A stretch of 64,000 bases of DNA from SCGC-AG-212-J23 sp036406675 (GTDB taxonomy: Bacteria > Pseudomonadota > Gammaproteobacteria > Burkholderiales > SG8-39). Positions 28,163 to 35,974 of this stretch are shown here, piece after piece. The DNA lies in assembly GCA_036406675.1 (NCBI GenBank), contig DASXAO010000033.1:29590-93589 (forward strand), given 5' to 3'. Position numbers and translations under genes: made by a program. Below the pieces are notes generated by a model. It did not search any database and had not been told where the DNA came from. It saw only the letters and a list, made by a program, of their open reading frames with translations. Position 1 is the first letter of the stretch; each line of letters begins with the position of its first letter.

Positions 28163-30175
28163 CTATTCCATCGCCTTGACGATCCGCTCCGGCGTGAGCG
28201 GAAGGTCGCGCACGCGCACGCCGAGCGCGTCGTGCAGCGCGTTGGCGATCGCCGCGGCGGTGGGTCCCTGCGCCGCCTCGCCGGCGCCGAGCGATGGCGC
28301 GTCGCTTTTCACCAGACGCACCTCGACGGCGGGAACCTCGGAGAAGCGTAGGATCGGATAGTCTTCCCAGGACACCGCGCCGACGCGCCCCTCCTCTTTC
28401 AGCGTCCAGCTCGTCGCCTGGATCGCGCCGCCCTCGAGCTGGTTCGCCGCGCCGTCCGGATTGATCGCGAGCCCGACGTCGGCGGCGACGACGAGCCGCT
28501 TCACCCGCAGCACTTCGCCCGCCTCGACCTCGGCGAGCACCGCACAGTACGCGCCGATGTTCTTGTAGCGGGCAAAACCGATGCCATGCCCCTGGTTTTC
28601 TTTTTTCACCCGAGATTGCCAGTCGGGCTTCAGGGCCTCGAGGACTGCGCGGCCGCGAGGGTCCTTCAGGTGCTTCAGCCTGAACTCGACCGGATCGGTG
28701 CCCGCGGCGGCGGCGAGCTCGTTCATGAACGACTCGATCGCGAAGACGTTGCCGTAGGCGCCTAGCGCGCGCAGCGAGGACGCGCGCCGCGGCGTCTCGC
28801 GCACGTAGTGCTTCACGACCTGGAGGTCCGGGAAGTCGTACAGGGGAATCGCGTTGCGCCCGGCGCCTTCGGGCGGGAGCGCCGGGTCGATGGCCGGGGA
28901 GAATTCGAACGGCTTCTCCAGGTGGCGCGCCGCGATCAGCGACGGCTTGGGCGAGCGCCCGGGCCGGTTGGTGTGGCCGTTGCTCCAGAGCTCGTGCTTC
29001 CAGGACACGATGCTGCCTGACGCGTCGAGCTGGGCTTCGAGGTCGAGCGCCATCGCCGGCCCGTAGGGCTCCCAGGCGAACTCGTCCTCGCGCGTCCATT
29101 GCAGCTTGACCGGGCGGCCGTTCGCCGCGCGCGCGAGCAGCGCCGCGTCGAGCGCGACGTCGTCGGCGCCGTTATGGCCGTAGCAGCCGGCGCCTTCGGC
29201 ATGGCTCACCACGATGTCCTCCAATTTCATTCCGAGGACGACGGAAAGCTCGTGCCGCAGGCCGAAGATGCCCTGGCTGTGGGTCCAGACCTCGAGCTGG
29301 CCGTCCTTCAGCCGCGCGATCGCGCACGAGGGCCCGATCGAGGCGTGCGCGATGAAGGGCTTCTTGTAGGACGCCTTGATGCTTCTGCCGGCGGGGGGAG
29401 CGCCTTTTACTTCCTTCAGAACCGAGCGCTGGGTGACGTTGTCGCGCAGCCAGCCGTGGAAGTCCTCCGGCACCGGCGTTTCCTTCCACACCGCCTTCGC
29501 CCGGAGCTTTGCCGCGGCGGCGATGGCGAGCTCTTCGCGCTCGGCCAGCACGCCGACGAAGCTTCCGTCGCGAACGAGGATTGCGCCTTCAGGCTTTCCT
29601 TCAGGGAGGGACGTAAGAGTGGCGAACGGGCGCGATGGCCGGACGATCCTGGCGAACAGCATCCCCGGCAGCGCCATGTCGTGCACGTATGCAGGCTTCC
29701 CCGCCACCTTGCCCGGAAGGTCGATGCGCGGCGCGCTCTTGCCGACGACCTTGGTGGGCGCAGAAGGCTTTGCGCCCGCGGCCGCGGGCGGAACTTCCCC
29801 CGCCTCGGCCGCGCATTCCCAGTAAGTGACGCTGTTGCCGTTTTTCGCCTTGATGGTGCCGTCGTCGACGGCGAGCTCGCCGACCGGCGCGCCGAGCAGC
29901 TCCGCGGCATGCGCGAGCAGCGCGGCGCGCGCCTGCACGCAGGCCTCGCGGATTCCCTTGCCGCCCTCCTGGATCGACATGCTGCCCGAGGTATAGCCCT
30001 CGTCGGGGCTGTGCGCGGTGCTCGGCGGCACGATGCGCACGCGCTCGAACGCGACGTCGAGCTCTTCGGCGGCGATCTGCGCCAGCGCGGTGTTGATGCC
30101 CTGGCCGAGCTCGACCTTGCCGCTCGCGATCCACACCGTGCGGTCGCGCTCGAACCGGATGCGTGGATTCTTCAC
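28163..30175 (-). CDS. Molybdopterin large subunit, IorB/NicB-type dehydrogenase
   Basis: A 670-residue xanthine-oxidase-family molybdenum subunit with the IorB-like domain order: a molybdopterin-binding block first (ASGKVELGQGINTALAQ), the hammerhead domain in the middle (GKVAGKPAYVHDMALPGML), then the rest. The catalytic Glu is in SLGAGEAAQGP. No TAT signal is visible, so it is cytoplasmic. It hydroxylates or dehydrogenates a substrate such as an N-heterocycle or aldehyde, passing electrons to the partner [2Fe-2S] protein. GTG start overlaps that gene's stop by 4 bases. No FAD subunit is present, as in two-component nicotinate-type enzymes. Confidence 0.9.
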   Translation of the reverse strand: MKNPRIRFERDRTVWIASGKVELGQGINTALAQIAAEELDVAFERVRIVPPSTAHSPDEGYTSGSMSIQEGGKGIREACVQARAALLAHAAELLGAPVGELAVDDGTIKAKNGNSVTYWECAAEAGEVPPAAAGAKPSAPTKVVGKSAPRIDLPGKVAGKPAYVHDMALPGMLFARIVRPSRPFATLTSLPEGKPEGAILVRDGSFVGVLAEREELAIAAAAKLRAKAVWKETPVPEDFHGWLRDNVTQRSVLKEVKGAPPAGRSIKASYKKPFIAHASIGPSCAIARLKDGQLEVWTHSQGIFGLRHELSVVLGMKLEDIVVSHAEGAGCYGHNGADDVALDAALLARAANGRPVKLQWTREDEFAWEPYGPAMALDLEAQLDASGSIVSWKHELWSNGHTNRPGRSPKPSLIAARHLEKPFEFSPAIDPALPPEGAGRNAIPLYDFPDLQVVKHYVRETPRRASSLRALGAYGNVFAIESFMNELAAAAGTDPVEFRLKHLKDPRGRAVLEALKPDWQSRVKKENQGHGIGFARYKNIGAYCAVLAEVEAGEVLRVKRLVVAADVGLAINPDGAANQLEGGAIQATSWTLKEEGRVGAVSWEDYPILRFSEVPAVEVRLVKSDAPSLGAGEAAQGPTAAAIANALHDALGVRVRDLPLTPERIVKAME

Positions 30176-30633
30176 GCCTGCATTTCCTTCGCTGCCCGAA
30201 GCACGGCGCGGACCACGCGGTTGTGCGCGCCGCAGCGGCACAGATTTCGATCCAGCGCGTCGCGAACCTCTTTTTCCGAGGGATTCTTGTTGCTGGAAAG
30301 AAATGCCGCGGCGGCGACAGCGATGCCGCTGATGCAGTAGCCGCACTGAGCGGCCTGCTCGGCGAGCAGCGCCTTCTGCACCGGATGAAGCTCGCCACCC
30401 TTCGCGAGCCCCTCGACGGTGGTGACCTTCTTGCCGGCTACCGACCAAAGCGGGGTATCGCACGAGGGCAGCGCCTTGCCTTCGACGATCACGAAGCACG
30501 CGCCGCACTGCCCGGTGCCGCAGCCGAAGCGGCTGCCGACGAGGCCGAGGTCGTTGCGCAACACATAAAGGAGCGGCGTGTCCGGCCCCGCCGACACACT
30601 GCGCCGCTGCCCGTTGACTTCCAGTTCCGTCAT
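30172..30633 (-). CDS. [2Fe-2S] small subunit of molybdenum hydroxylase (NicA/IorA-like)
   Basis: A 153-residue two-cluster ferredoxin-like subunit. Cluster I has four cysteines in FGCGTGQCGACF and PSC. Cluster II has CGYC and NLCRCG. It relays electrons from the molybdenum centre of the next gene. Start and stop overlap the neighbours by 4 bases (ATGA, GTGA). The acceptor is unknown, because no FAD subunit or cytochrome is adjacent. Confidence 0.92.
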   Translation of the reverse strand: MTELEVNGQRRSVSAGPDTPLLYVLRNDLGLVGSRFGCGTGQCGACFVIVEGKALPSCDTPLWSVAGKKVTTVEGLAKGGELHPVQKALLAEQAAQCGYCISGIAVAAAAFLSSNKNPSEKEVRDALDRNLCRCGAHNRVVRAVLRAAKEMQA

Positions 30634-32270
30634 CCCAGCACCATGTGGATCAGCGCGAGCCGCTTTTGTGCCTGCTCCAGCCCGCGCTCGAGGGCCGCGG
30701 CCACGTCGCGAGGCGAGGTCACCTTCTCCCCGTAGCCGCCGTAAGCTTCGGCGAGCTTCGCATATTCCGGCCGCGGCGTGATGGCCGTGCCTGCGAACCT
30801 GCCGCTCCGGGTCGCCGACCCCTGCGGGAAGTAGCTCACGACGTCGGTCTTCTGCGAGAGATAGCCCGCGTTGTCGAACAGCACCACCGCGATCGGGAGT
30901 TCCAGCTCCTGGCTCGCGCCGAAGCAGGCGGGGACCGGGTTGTAGTGAAACGCGCCGTCGCCGATGGTGACGATCACCGGCCGGCCGGGCTGGGCATGCT
31001 TTACCCCGAGAGCGACGGAGAGGCCCATCCCCAGGCCGCCGAAGCTCGCCTCGTAGAAGCCGCCGGGCGCGAGCTTGGTCAGCCGCTGCACCAGCTCGAG
31101 GCGATGCGTGATGGTTTCGTCGACCACCACTGCGTCGCACTCGATCGCTTCGTTCAGCCGTTCGGCGATCCACGCGTTGTTCATGCCCTCCGTTGCCCGC
31201 GGCAAATCCGCACGACGCGGAATCGGGCTCTGACCCCGATTCGCCTGTTTTCCGAGGAGACCGCAAAGACCCTCGAGGCTCCTGCGGAGATCCCCAGGGA
31301 CCACCATGTCCGCGCGCACGCCCCAGTACGGCAGGTTGGAGCGAAGCGGATCCTCGCCCAGGACGAAAACCTTCGTGCCCGGCTTGGGCAGCGCGGAGGG
31401 CGGGTGCCACGGCATGACGCATTCGGCGAGCAGCACCGCATCGGCCTCGTCGACGAGGGACTTCATGTTGTCCACGGCGATGCCGGCGTAGAGCGGGTGG
31501 TCGCGCGGAAAGTTGACGTAGTAGGGCTGCCAGGCTTCGGCCACCGGTGCCCCGAGCGTCTCGGCGAGCGCGACCAGCGCGCCGACCGTCGCCGAATCGC
31601 GTCCCGCTTCCTCGGTGACGATCAGCGGACGCTTCGCCTCCGACAGCTGCCTGGCGAGCTTGTCGAGCGCCGAAGGATCGGCCGCGGCGGGCGCGGGCAG
31701 CGCCGGAGCCGCGGGCAGCCCATGCGCGTACGTTTCCACCAGGCATTCGATCGGCACGGAGAGGAACACCGGGCCGCGCGGCGGGCTCATCGCGAGCTGG
31801 CAGGCACGCTGCACCGTCTGCGCGAGGAGCAGGCTGGAATTGAGGCCGAGGCTCCATTTGACGCTCGGCTCGGCGAGGCGCGCCGGGCCGCCGACGTCGG
31901 TGAGCAGGCGCAGCCATTGCCTTCCGGCCTTGAACGAAGGCGACTCGGAGTAGGTCGCGGATTCGCCCGCCATCACCACCATCGGCACGCGCTCGTGCTT
32001 GGCGATGCGCAATGCCATCGTGGCGTGCAGCGTGCCCACCGTGGTGTGCAGCACTACCGCGGGCAGCTTCCCGGTGGCCTTCGAATAGCCGCTCGCCATC
32101 GCGACCGCGGTCTCCTCGTGGCGCACCGAGACGTACTGCGGGAACTCCCCGGGGGCGTGCGGCCGCGCGAGGGCCTCCCACAGCGCAGCCCAGTCCGACC
32201 CCGGCGAGGCGAAGATGCGCTCCACGCCCATGGCGCCGAGCGCCCTGAGGATCGCCTCGGCGCCGATCAT
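30630..32270 (-). CDS. Thiamine diphosphate-dependent enzyme (acetolactate synthase / benzoylformate decarboxylase-like)
   Basis: A 546-residue ThDP enzyme. The catalytic Glu region is VSVRHEETAVAMASGYSKAT (HEE 51-53), and the cofactor motif is GDGAFHYNPVPACFG. The substrate is probably a 2-keto acid. Immediately downstream lies a molybdenum hydroxylase, so a decarboxylase making an aldehyde for oxidation is plausible. Around residues 343-350 the peptide ANRGQSPIPR is encoded by a REP-like palindrome in frame between the central and C-terminal domains. The frame stays intact. Confidence 0.86.
   Translation of the reverse strand: MIGAEAILRALGAMGVERIFASPGSDWAALWEALARPHAPGEFPQYVSVRHEETAVAMASGYSKATGKLPAVVLHTTVGTLHATMALRIAKHERVPMVVMAGESATYSESPSFKAGRQWLRLLTDVGGPARLAEPSVKWSLGLNSSLLLAQTVQRACQLAMSPPRGPVFLSVPIECLVETYAHGLPAAPALPAPAAADPSALDKLARQLSEAKRPLIVTEEAGRDSATVGALVALAETLGAPVAEAWQPYYVNFPRDHPLYAGIAVDNMKSLVDEADAVLLAECVMPWHPPSALPKPGTKVFVLGEDPLRSNLPYWGVRADMVVPGDLRRSLEGLCGLLGKQANRGQSPIPRRADLPRATEGMNNAWIAERLNEAIECDAVVVDETITHRLELVQRLTKLAPGGFYEASFGGLGMGLSVALGVKHAQPGRPVIVTIGDGAFHYNPVPACFGASQELELPIAVVLFDNAGYLSQKTDVVSYFPQGSATRSGRFAGTAITPRPEYAKLAEAYGGYGEKVTSPRDVAAALERGLEQAQKRLALIHMVLG
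31220..31242. repeat. REP-like palindrome inside the ThDP enzyme gene
   Basis: A 23-base near-palindrome (GAATCGGGCTC / TGACCCCGATTC, one mismatched pair) closely matches the core of the hairpin at 45827-45878. It is read in frame as NRGQSPI within the coding sequence 30630-32270. Confidence 0.65.
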
Positions 32271-32277
32271 GGGCAGG

Positions 32278-33228
32278 TCATTTGATGCCGAGCTCGGGAA
32301 TGAGCTTGGCGTAGCGCTCGTACTCGCTCTTCACGTAAGCCGCGAACTGAACCGGGGTCATCGGGTCGGCGAGCTCCACCGCGAGCGCCTTGAAGCGCTC
32401 GAGCACCTGCGGCTCCTGCATCAGGCGGGTGACCTCGCGGTTCAACCGCTCGATCGCCTCGCGCGGCGCGCCCGAGGTGGCGTAGAAGGCGAAGTGCGGC
32501 CCGCCGTCGACGCCGTGGATGCCGTTCTCCTCGAGCGTCGGCACGTCCGGGAAATCGGGATGGCGCGTCGGACCTGCCACCGCGATCATGCGCAGCTTGC
32601 CGGCCTTGGCCTGCGCGAGGCCGACGCCCGGGTCGAAGGTCAGGTCAATCACCCCGCCCAGCAGATCCTTCAGCGCGGGGCCCGCGCCTTTGTAGGGAAT
32701 GTGGTTCATCTTCACCTTCGCCTCGCGGTCGAACACTTCGGTCGCGATGTGCGGCGAGGTGCCGTTGCCGGGCGAGCCGTAGTTGAGCTTGCCGGAATTC
32801 GCGCGCGCGTACGCGAGAAATTCCTTGAAGTTCGAGACCGGCACCTTCGGATGCGTGAGCACGTACAGCGACACCCGCCCCGTGGGAACGACGGGCGTGA
32901 GGATCTTGGTCGGGTCGAGATCCGCGCGGTTCACGATGTGCGGCGCGATCATCATCGCCGAGCCGGGCGAATAGAGCATGGTGTAGCCGTCGGGTTCGGC
33001 ACGACCTACCGCCTCGAATCCGATATAGCCGTCGCCGCCCGCGCGGTTCTCGACCACGAAAGGCTGCCCGAGCGTTTCCGTCAGGCGCGCGCCGAGCACG
33101 CGCGCCGTCACGTCGGCGACGCCGCCCGGCGCGACGTTGACGATCACCCGCACGGGCCGGGTCGGCCAGGATTGACCAAACAGTGAGGTCGCGAAAGCGA
33201 GACCCAGCGCGGCAAGAAAAATCTTCAT
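32278..33228 (-). CDS. Bug/TctC-family solute-binding protein
   Basis: A 316-residue exported receptor: signal MKIFLAALGLAFATSLFG, then WPTRPVRVIVNVAPGGVADV, FVVENRAGGDGYIG, PDGYTMLYSPGS and HIPYKGAGPALKDLLGG. It belongs to the nine-gene catabolic operon, 7 bases upstream of the ThDP enzyme gene. It is distinct in sequence from the second Bug gene of the same operon (34116-35087), so the two may bind different substrates. Confidence 0.92.
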   Translation of the reverse strand: MKIFLAALGLAFATSLFGQSWPTRPVRVIVNVAPGGVADVTARVLGARLTETLGQPFVVENRAGGDGYIGFEAVGRAEPDGYTMLYSPGSAMMIAPHIVNRADLDPTKILTPVVPTGRVSLYVLTHPKVPVSNFKEFLAYARANSGKLNYGSPGNGTSPHIATEVFDREAKVKMNHIPYKGAGPALKDLLGGVIDLTFDPGVGLAQAKAGKLRMIAVAGPTRHPDFPDVPTLEENGIHGVDGGPHFAFYATSGAPREAIERLNREVTRLMQEPQVLERFKALAVELADPMTPVQFAAYVKSEYERYAKLIPELGIK

Positions 33229-33299
33229 AAGAACCCTACTCCACCTCGATGTTCGCGTCCTGGATGACGCTGCCGCGGCCGGTCGGTCGCATCTTGCTG

Positions 33300-34097
33300 C
33301 TAGATCAGCCGCTTGAGGAAGTCGCCGACTTCCCTGTTGAAGCCCGCGGGATTCTGGATGTTCGCGATGTGCGCCGCCTTGGGCACCGAGCGGTGCTGCG
33401 CGCGCGGCACTTTCTTCGCGAGCTCGGCCATGAGCGCGGGCGGGCCGCCCATCTTGTCTTCCGCGCCGGAGAGATAGAGCGTGGGCGCCTTGATCTGCGG
33501 CAGCTTGTCCTCGAGGTTGAGACCGAGGAATGCCGCGGTGACGCCGAGGTAGCCGAGCGTGGTGGTGGCGCGGATCATGTTGCGCACGTCCTGCAGCACC
33601 TTGGGGTTCGCCGCCTTGAACTCGTCGGAGAACCAGCGCTGCACGGTCGGCTCGACGATGACTTCGACGCCTTCGTTCGCCACCGCTTCGCGCAGCTTGT
33701 GCCACATCTCGGCGAACTCCGGCACCATCTTCGCGCGGCAGCAGCACGGCAGGAGCGCGTGAACCCGCTGCGGATGCTCGATTGCGAAGGCCTGGACGAT
33801 GGCGCCGCCCAGCCCCAGACCGACGAGGTGGGTCTTCTGGATGTTGAGCTCGCCCAGCAGCCCGGCGAGGTCGCGCACCAGGAGCTCCATGCTGTAGTCG
33901 CCCTCGGTGGCGAGCGAGTCGCCATGGCCGCGCAGGTCGTAGCGCAGCGTGCGGTACTCCTTGCCCAGCGCCTCGACCTGCGCGTCCCACATCGTGAGGT
34001 CGTTGGCGATGCCGGTGACGAAGGTGATGTAAGGCGCGCCCTCTTTCCCGTCGAAGCGGTATTCGATCTTGATGCCGTTGGTGTCGACCTGCGGCAT
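33300..34097 (-). CDS. Alpha/beta hydrolase lacking the nucleophile (3-oxoadipate enol-lactonase-like)
   Basis: A 265-residue alpha/beta hydrolase resembling PcaD-type enol-lactonases (YDLRGHGDS oxyanion region, nucleophile elbow, cap). The elbow reads HLVGLGLGGAI, so position 95 is Gly (codon GGG) where Ser is expected in GxSxG. Asp214 (GAEDKMGG) and His243 (AAHIANIQNP) remain. The frame is intact and the rest well conserved, so it looks like a functional variant or a non-hydrolytic relative rather than a pseudogene. It lies between two Bug receptor genes. Confidence 0.85.
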   Translation of the reverse strand: MPQVDTNGIKIEYRFDGKEGAPYITFVTGIANDLTMWDAQVEALGKEYRTLRYDLRGHGDSLATEGDYSMELLVRDLAGLLGELNIQKTHLVGLGLGGAIVQAFAIEHPQRVHALLPCCCRAKMVPEFAEMWHKLREAVANEGVEVIVEPTVQRWFSDEFKAANPKVLQDVRNMIRATTTLGYLGVTAAFLGLNLEDKLPQIKAPTLYLSGAEDKMGGPPALMAELAKKVPRAQHRSVPKAAHIANIQNPAGFNREVGDFLKRLI

Positions 34098-34115
34098 GCG
34101 GGCCTCTCCTTCGCG

Positions 34116-35087
34116 CTATTCCGGCGTAACTCCGGCGAGGCGCACCTGCTCGGCGTAGGCGCGCAGCTCGGCGCCGACGAACTTCTTGAACTCGGCGGGC
34201 GTATCGGCCACCGGCTCCACCCCGAGGCTGGCGAGCCTCTCGCGCACGCCCGGGTTCTGCATCGCCGTGCGCACTTCCCGGTAGAGCTTGTCGACGATGT
34301 CCATCGGCGTATTGGCGGGGGCGAACATCGCGAACCAGCCGCCGTCGTGCCGGTACTGCGGCAGCCCGGACTCGGCGGTGGTCGGCACCTCGGGCGCCGC
34401 GGGATGACGATGTCCGCCGGTGTACGCGAGCACGCGCACGCGACCGCTCTTGTAGTGCGGCATGATGGGCGCGGGCGAAGTGAGCATCGCCTGCACTTCG
34501 CCGGCCGCAAGCGCCGCGGTCGCGGGGCCGCCGCCCTTGTACGGAATGTGCGTGAGGTGCGTGCCGGTCTGGCTCTTGAACACCTCCATCGCGAGGTGCC
34601 AGGTGTTGCCCACGCCGGGCGTGCTGTAGGCGAGCTTGGAATCGGGCTTGCGCGCGTACGCGATGAATTCCTGCAGCGTCTTCGCCGGCACGGAAGGATG
34701 CACCGCGAGGAAGAGGCCGCCGTTGCTCACGAGGTTCGTGACGGGAGTGAAGTCCTTCTCCGTGTCGTAAGGCAGGCTCTTGTGCACGAACGGGTTGATC
34801 ACGAACCCCGAGGAATAAACCATCAGCGTGTAGCCGTCGGGCGGGGCCTTGGCGACGATGTCGGCGCCGACGATGCCGTTCGCCCCCGGCCGGTTCTCGA
34901 CCACGAAGGGCTGTCCGAGCTGCGCCTGGAGCTGCGCGGCCACGACGCGCGCGACGATGTCGGGCCCGCCGGTCGCCGCCGGCACCACCACCCGCACCGG
35001 GCGAGTTGGATAGTTCTGTGCAGATGCTGCGCTTAGAAGCGACAGAAGCGGCGACACGACCGCGACTGCCAGGAGCTTTCTCATCAT
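34116..35087 (-). CDS. Bug/TctC-family solute-binding protein
   Basis: A 323-residue exported receptor with a signal peptide (MMRKLLAVAVVSPLLSLLSA, ending SAQ), then YPTRPVRVVVPAATGGPDIV, FVVENRPGANGIVGADI, PPDGYTLMVYSSG and HIPYKGGGPATAALAAGE. It is the third gene from the 5' end of the nine-gene operon, 13 bases after the GST gene. Two tandem ATGs lie at 35087 and 35084. Confidence 0.92.
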   Translation of the reverse strand: MMRKLLAVAVVSPLLSLLSAASAQNYPTRPVRVVVPAATGGPDIVARVVAAQLQAQLGQPFVVENRPGANGIVGADIVAKAPPDGYTLMVYSSGFVINPFVHKSLPYDTEKDFTPVTNLVSNGGLFLAVHPSVPAKTLQEFIAYARKPDSKLAYSTPGVGNTWHLAMEVFKSQTGTHLTHIPYKGGGPATAALAAGEVQAMLTSPAPIMPHYKSGRVRVLAYTGGHRHPAAPEVPTTAESGLPQYRHDGGWFAMFAPANTPMDIVDKLYREVRTAMQNPGVRERLASLGVEPVADTPAEFKKFVGAELRAYAEQVRLAGVTPE

Positions 35088-35100
35088 GCTGCCTTCCTCC

Positions 35101-35883
35101 TCAGGAAATCATCGCAGAGACCGCAGGCCACGGATCGGGCTGCTCGTGCAGCTTCTTGAACGGCGCGTGGTCCTCGGGCGTCATCCGGTCGAGGACCTCC
35201 TTCTTCACCGAAGGCCGGGCCAGGACGCGTTTGTACCATGCCGCGACGCCGGGATGCGCGTCCCAGAGCCGGGCGAGGCGCAGGAGCTCGAGGCGCAGCA
35301 CGTACGGCACGGCCGCGATGTCGGCCAACGAGAACTCCGGGCCGGCGAGCCAGCCGCCGGCTGCGTCGACCAGCTTGAGGAGCTTCGCGTAGTGCTCGAG
35401 CGCCTCGTGCGCGAATTTCGACTCGAGACCGTGCAGCGCCACGTCGCGCTTGTACTCGGTGCGCTTCTTTAAGGGCGACTTGGCAAGCTTCCGGTCGATT
35501 TCCTCGCCGCTCAGCCCGGCAAACCACGGCCTGAAGGCGGTGGCGAACGTCAGGATGGTGCAAGAGTTGTGCACGTACTCGTCGATCAGCTTGTTCACCA
35601 TGCGGACCTGCGCCCGCGCCAGCGGGTCGTGCGGCATGAGCGCCGGGCTCGGGAACGCCTCGTCCAGGTAGTACAGGATCACGGAGGACTCGGTCACCAC
35701 GCGGCCGTCATGGACCAGCGTCGGCACCACGCCGTTCGGGTTGAGCTTCATGTACGCGGGATCGAACTGGTCGCCGCGCAAGGTCATGAGGTGGCTCTTG
35801 TACTCGAGGCCCTTCTCAGCGAGCGCGATCCGCACCTTCTGCGCACAGACCGAATTGACGCTGTGATAAAGCTCCAGACTCAT
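35101..35883 (-). CDS. Glutathione S-transferase
   Basis: A 260-residue GST. The thioredoxin-like N-terminal domain has SVNSVCAQKVRIALAEKGLE, NPNGVVPTLVHDGRVVTES (cis-Pro and glutathione-binding Glu-Ser), and the all-helical C-terminal domain has FSLADIAAVPYVLRLELL. In aromatic clusters such enzymes open epoxides, isomerise maleyl-type products or remove halides with glutathione. It follows the orphan molybdenum hydroxylase gene after a 91-base gap filled by a perfect REP-like hairpin. Confidence 0.9.
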   Translation of the reverse strand: MSLELYHSVNSVCAQKVRIALAEKGLEYKSHLMTLRGDQFDPAYMKLNPNGVVPTLVHDGRVVTESSVILYYLDEAFPSPALMPHDPLARAQVRMVNKLIDEYVHNSCTILTFATAFRPWFAGLSGEEIDRKLAKSPLKKRTEYKRDVALHGLESKFAHEALEHYAKLLKLVDAAGGWLAGPEFSLADIAAVPYVLRLELLRLARLWDAHPGVAAWYKRVLARPSVKKEVLDRMTPEDHAPFKKLHEQPDPWPAVSAMIS

Positions 35884-35896
35884 TCAGTCGACCCCG

Positions 35897-35966
35897 AAAT
35901 CAGGGACAGACCACGTTTTTCGCTAGGCTTGGGAAGGGAAAGAAAAACGTGGTCTGTCCCTGATTT
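35897..35966. repeat. Perfect 24-bp inverted repeat (REP-like, CAGGGACAGACCACG type)
   Basis: Arms 35897-35920 and 35943-35966 are exact reverse complements around a 22-base loop. Each arm starts AAATCAGGGACAGACC and ends in a T-run. It nearly fills the gap between two codirectional genes of one operon, so it may modulate transcript stability or partial termination. One arm recurs at 17093-17110. Confidence 0.85.
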
Positions 35967-35974
35967 TGCCTTTG

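Noticed and set aside
30634..32181. Upstream extension of the [2Fe-2S] subunit frame
   Set aside because: It lies inside the ThDP enzyme gene in another frame. The ferredoxin domain starts at the ATG at 30633.
33236..33292. 18-codon ORF (start 33292, minus) between the alpha/beta hydrolase and Bug genes
   Set aside because: It has an ATG and stop but no ribosome binding site or family. It may be a remnant, with too little to call.
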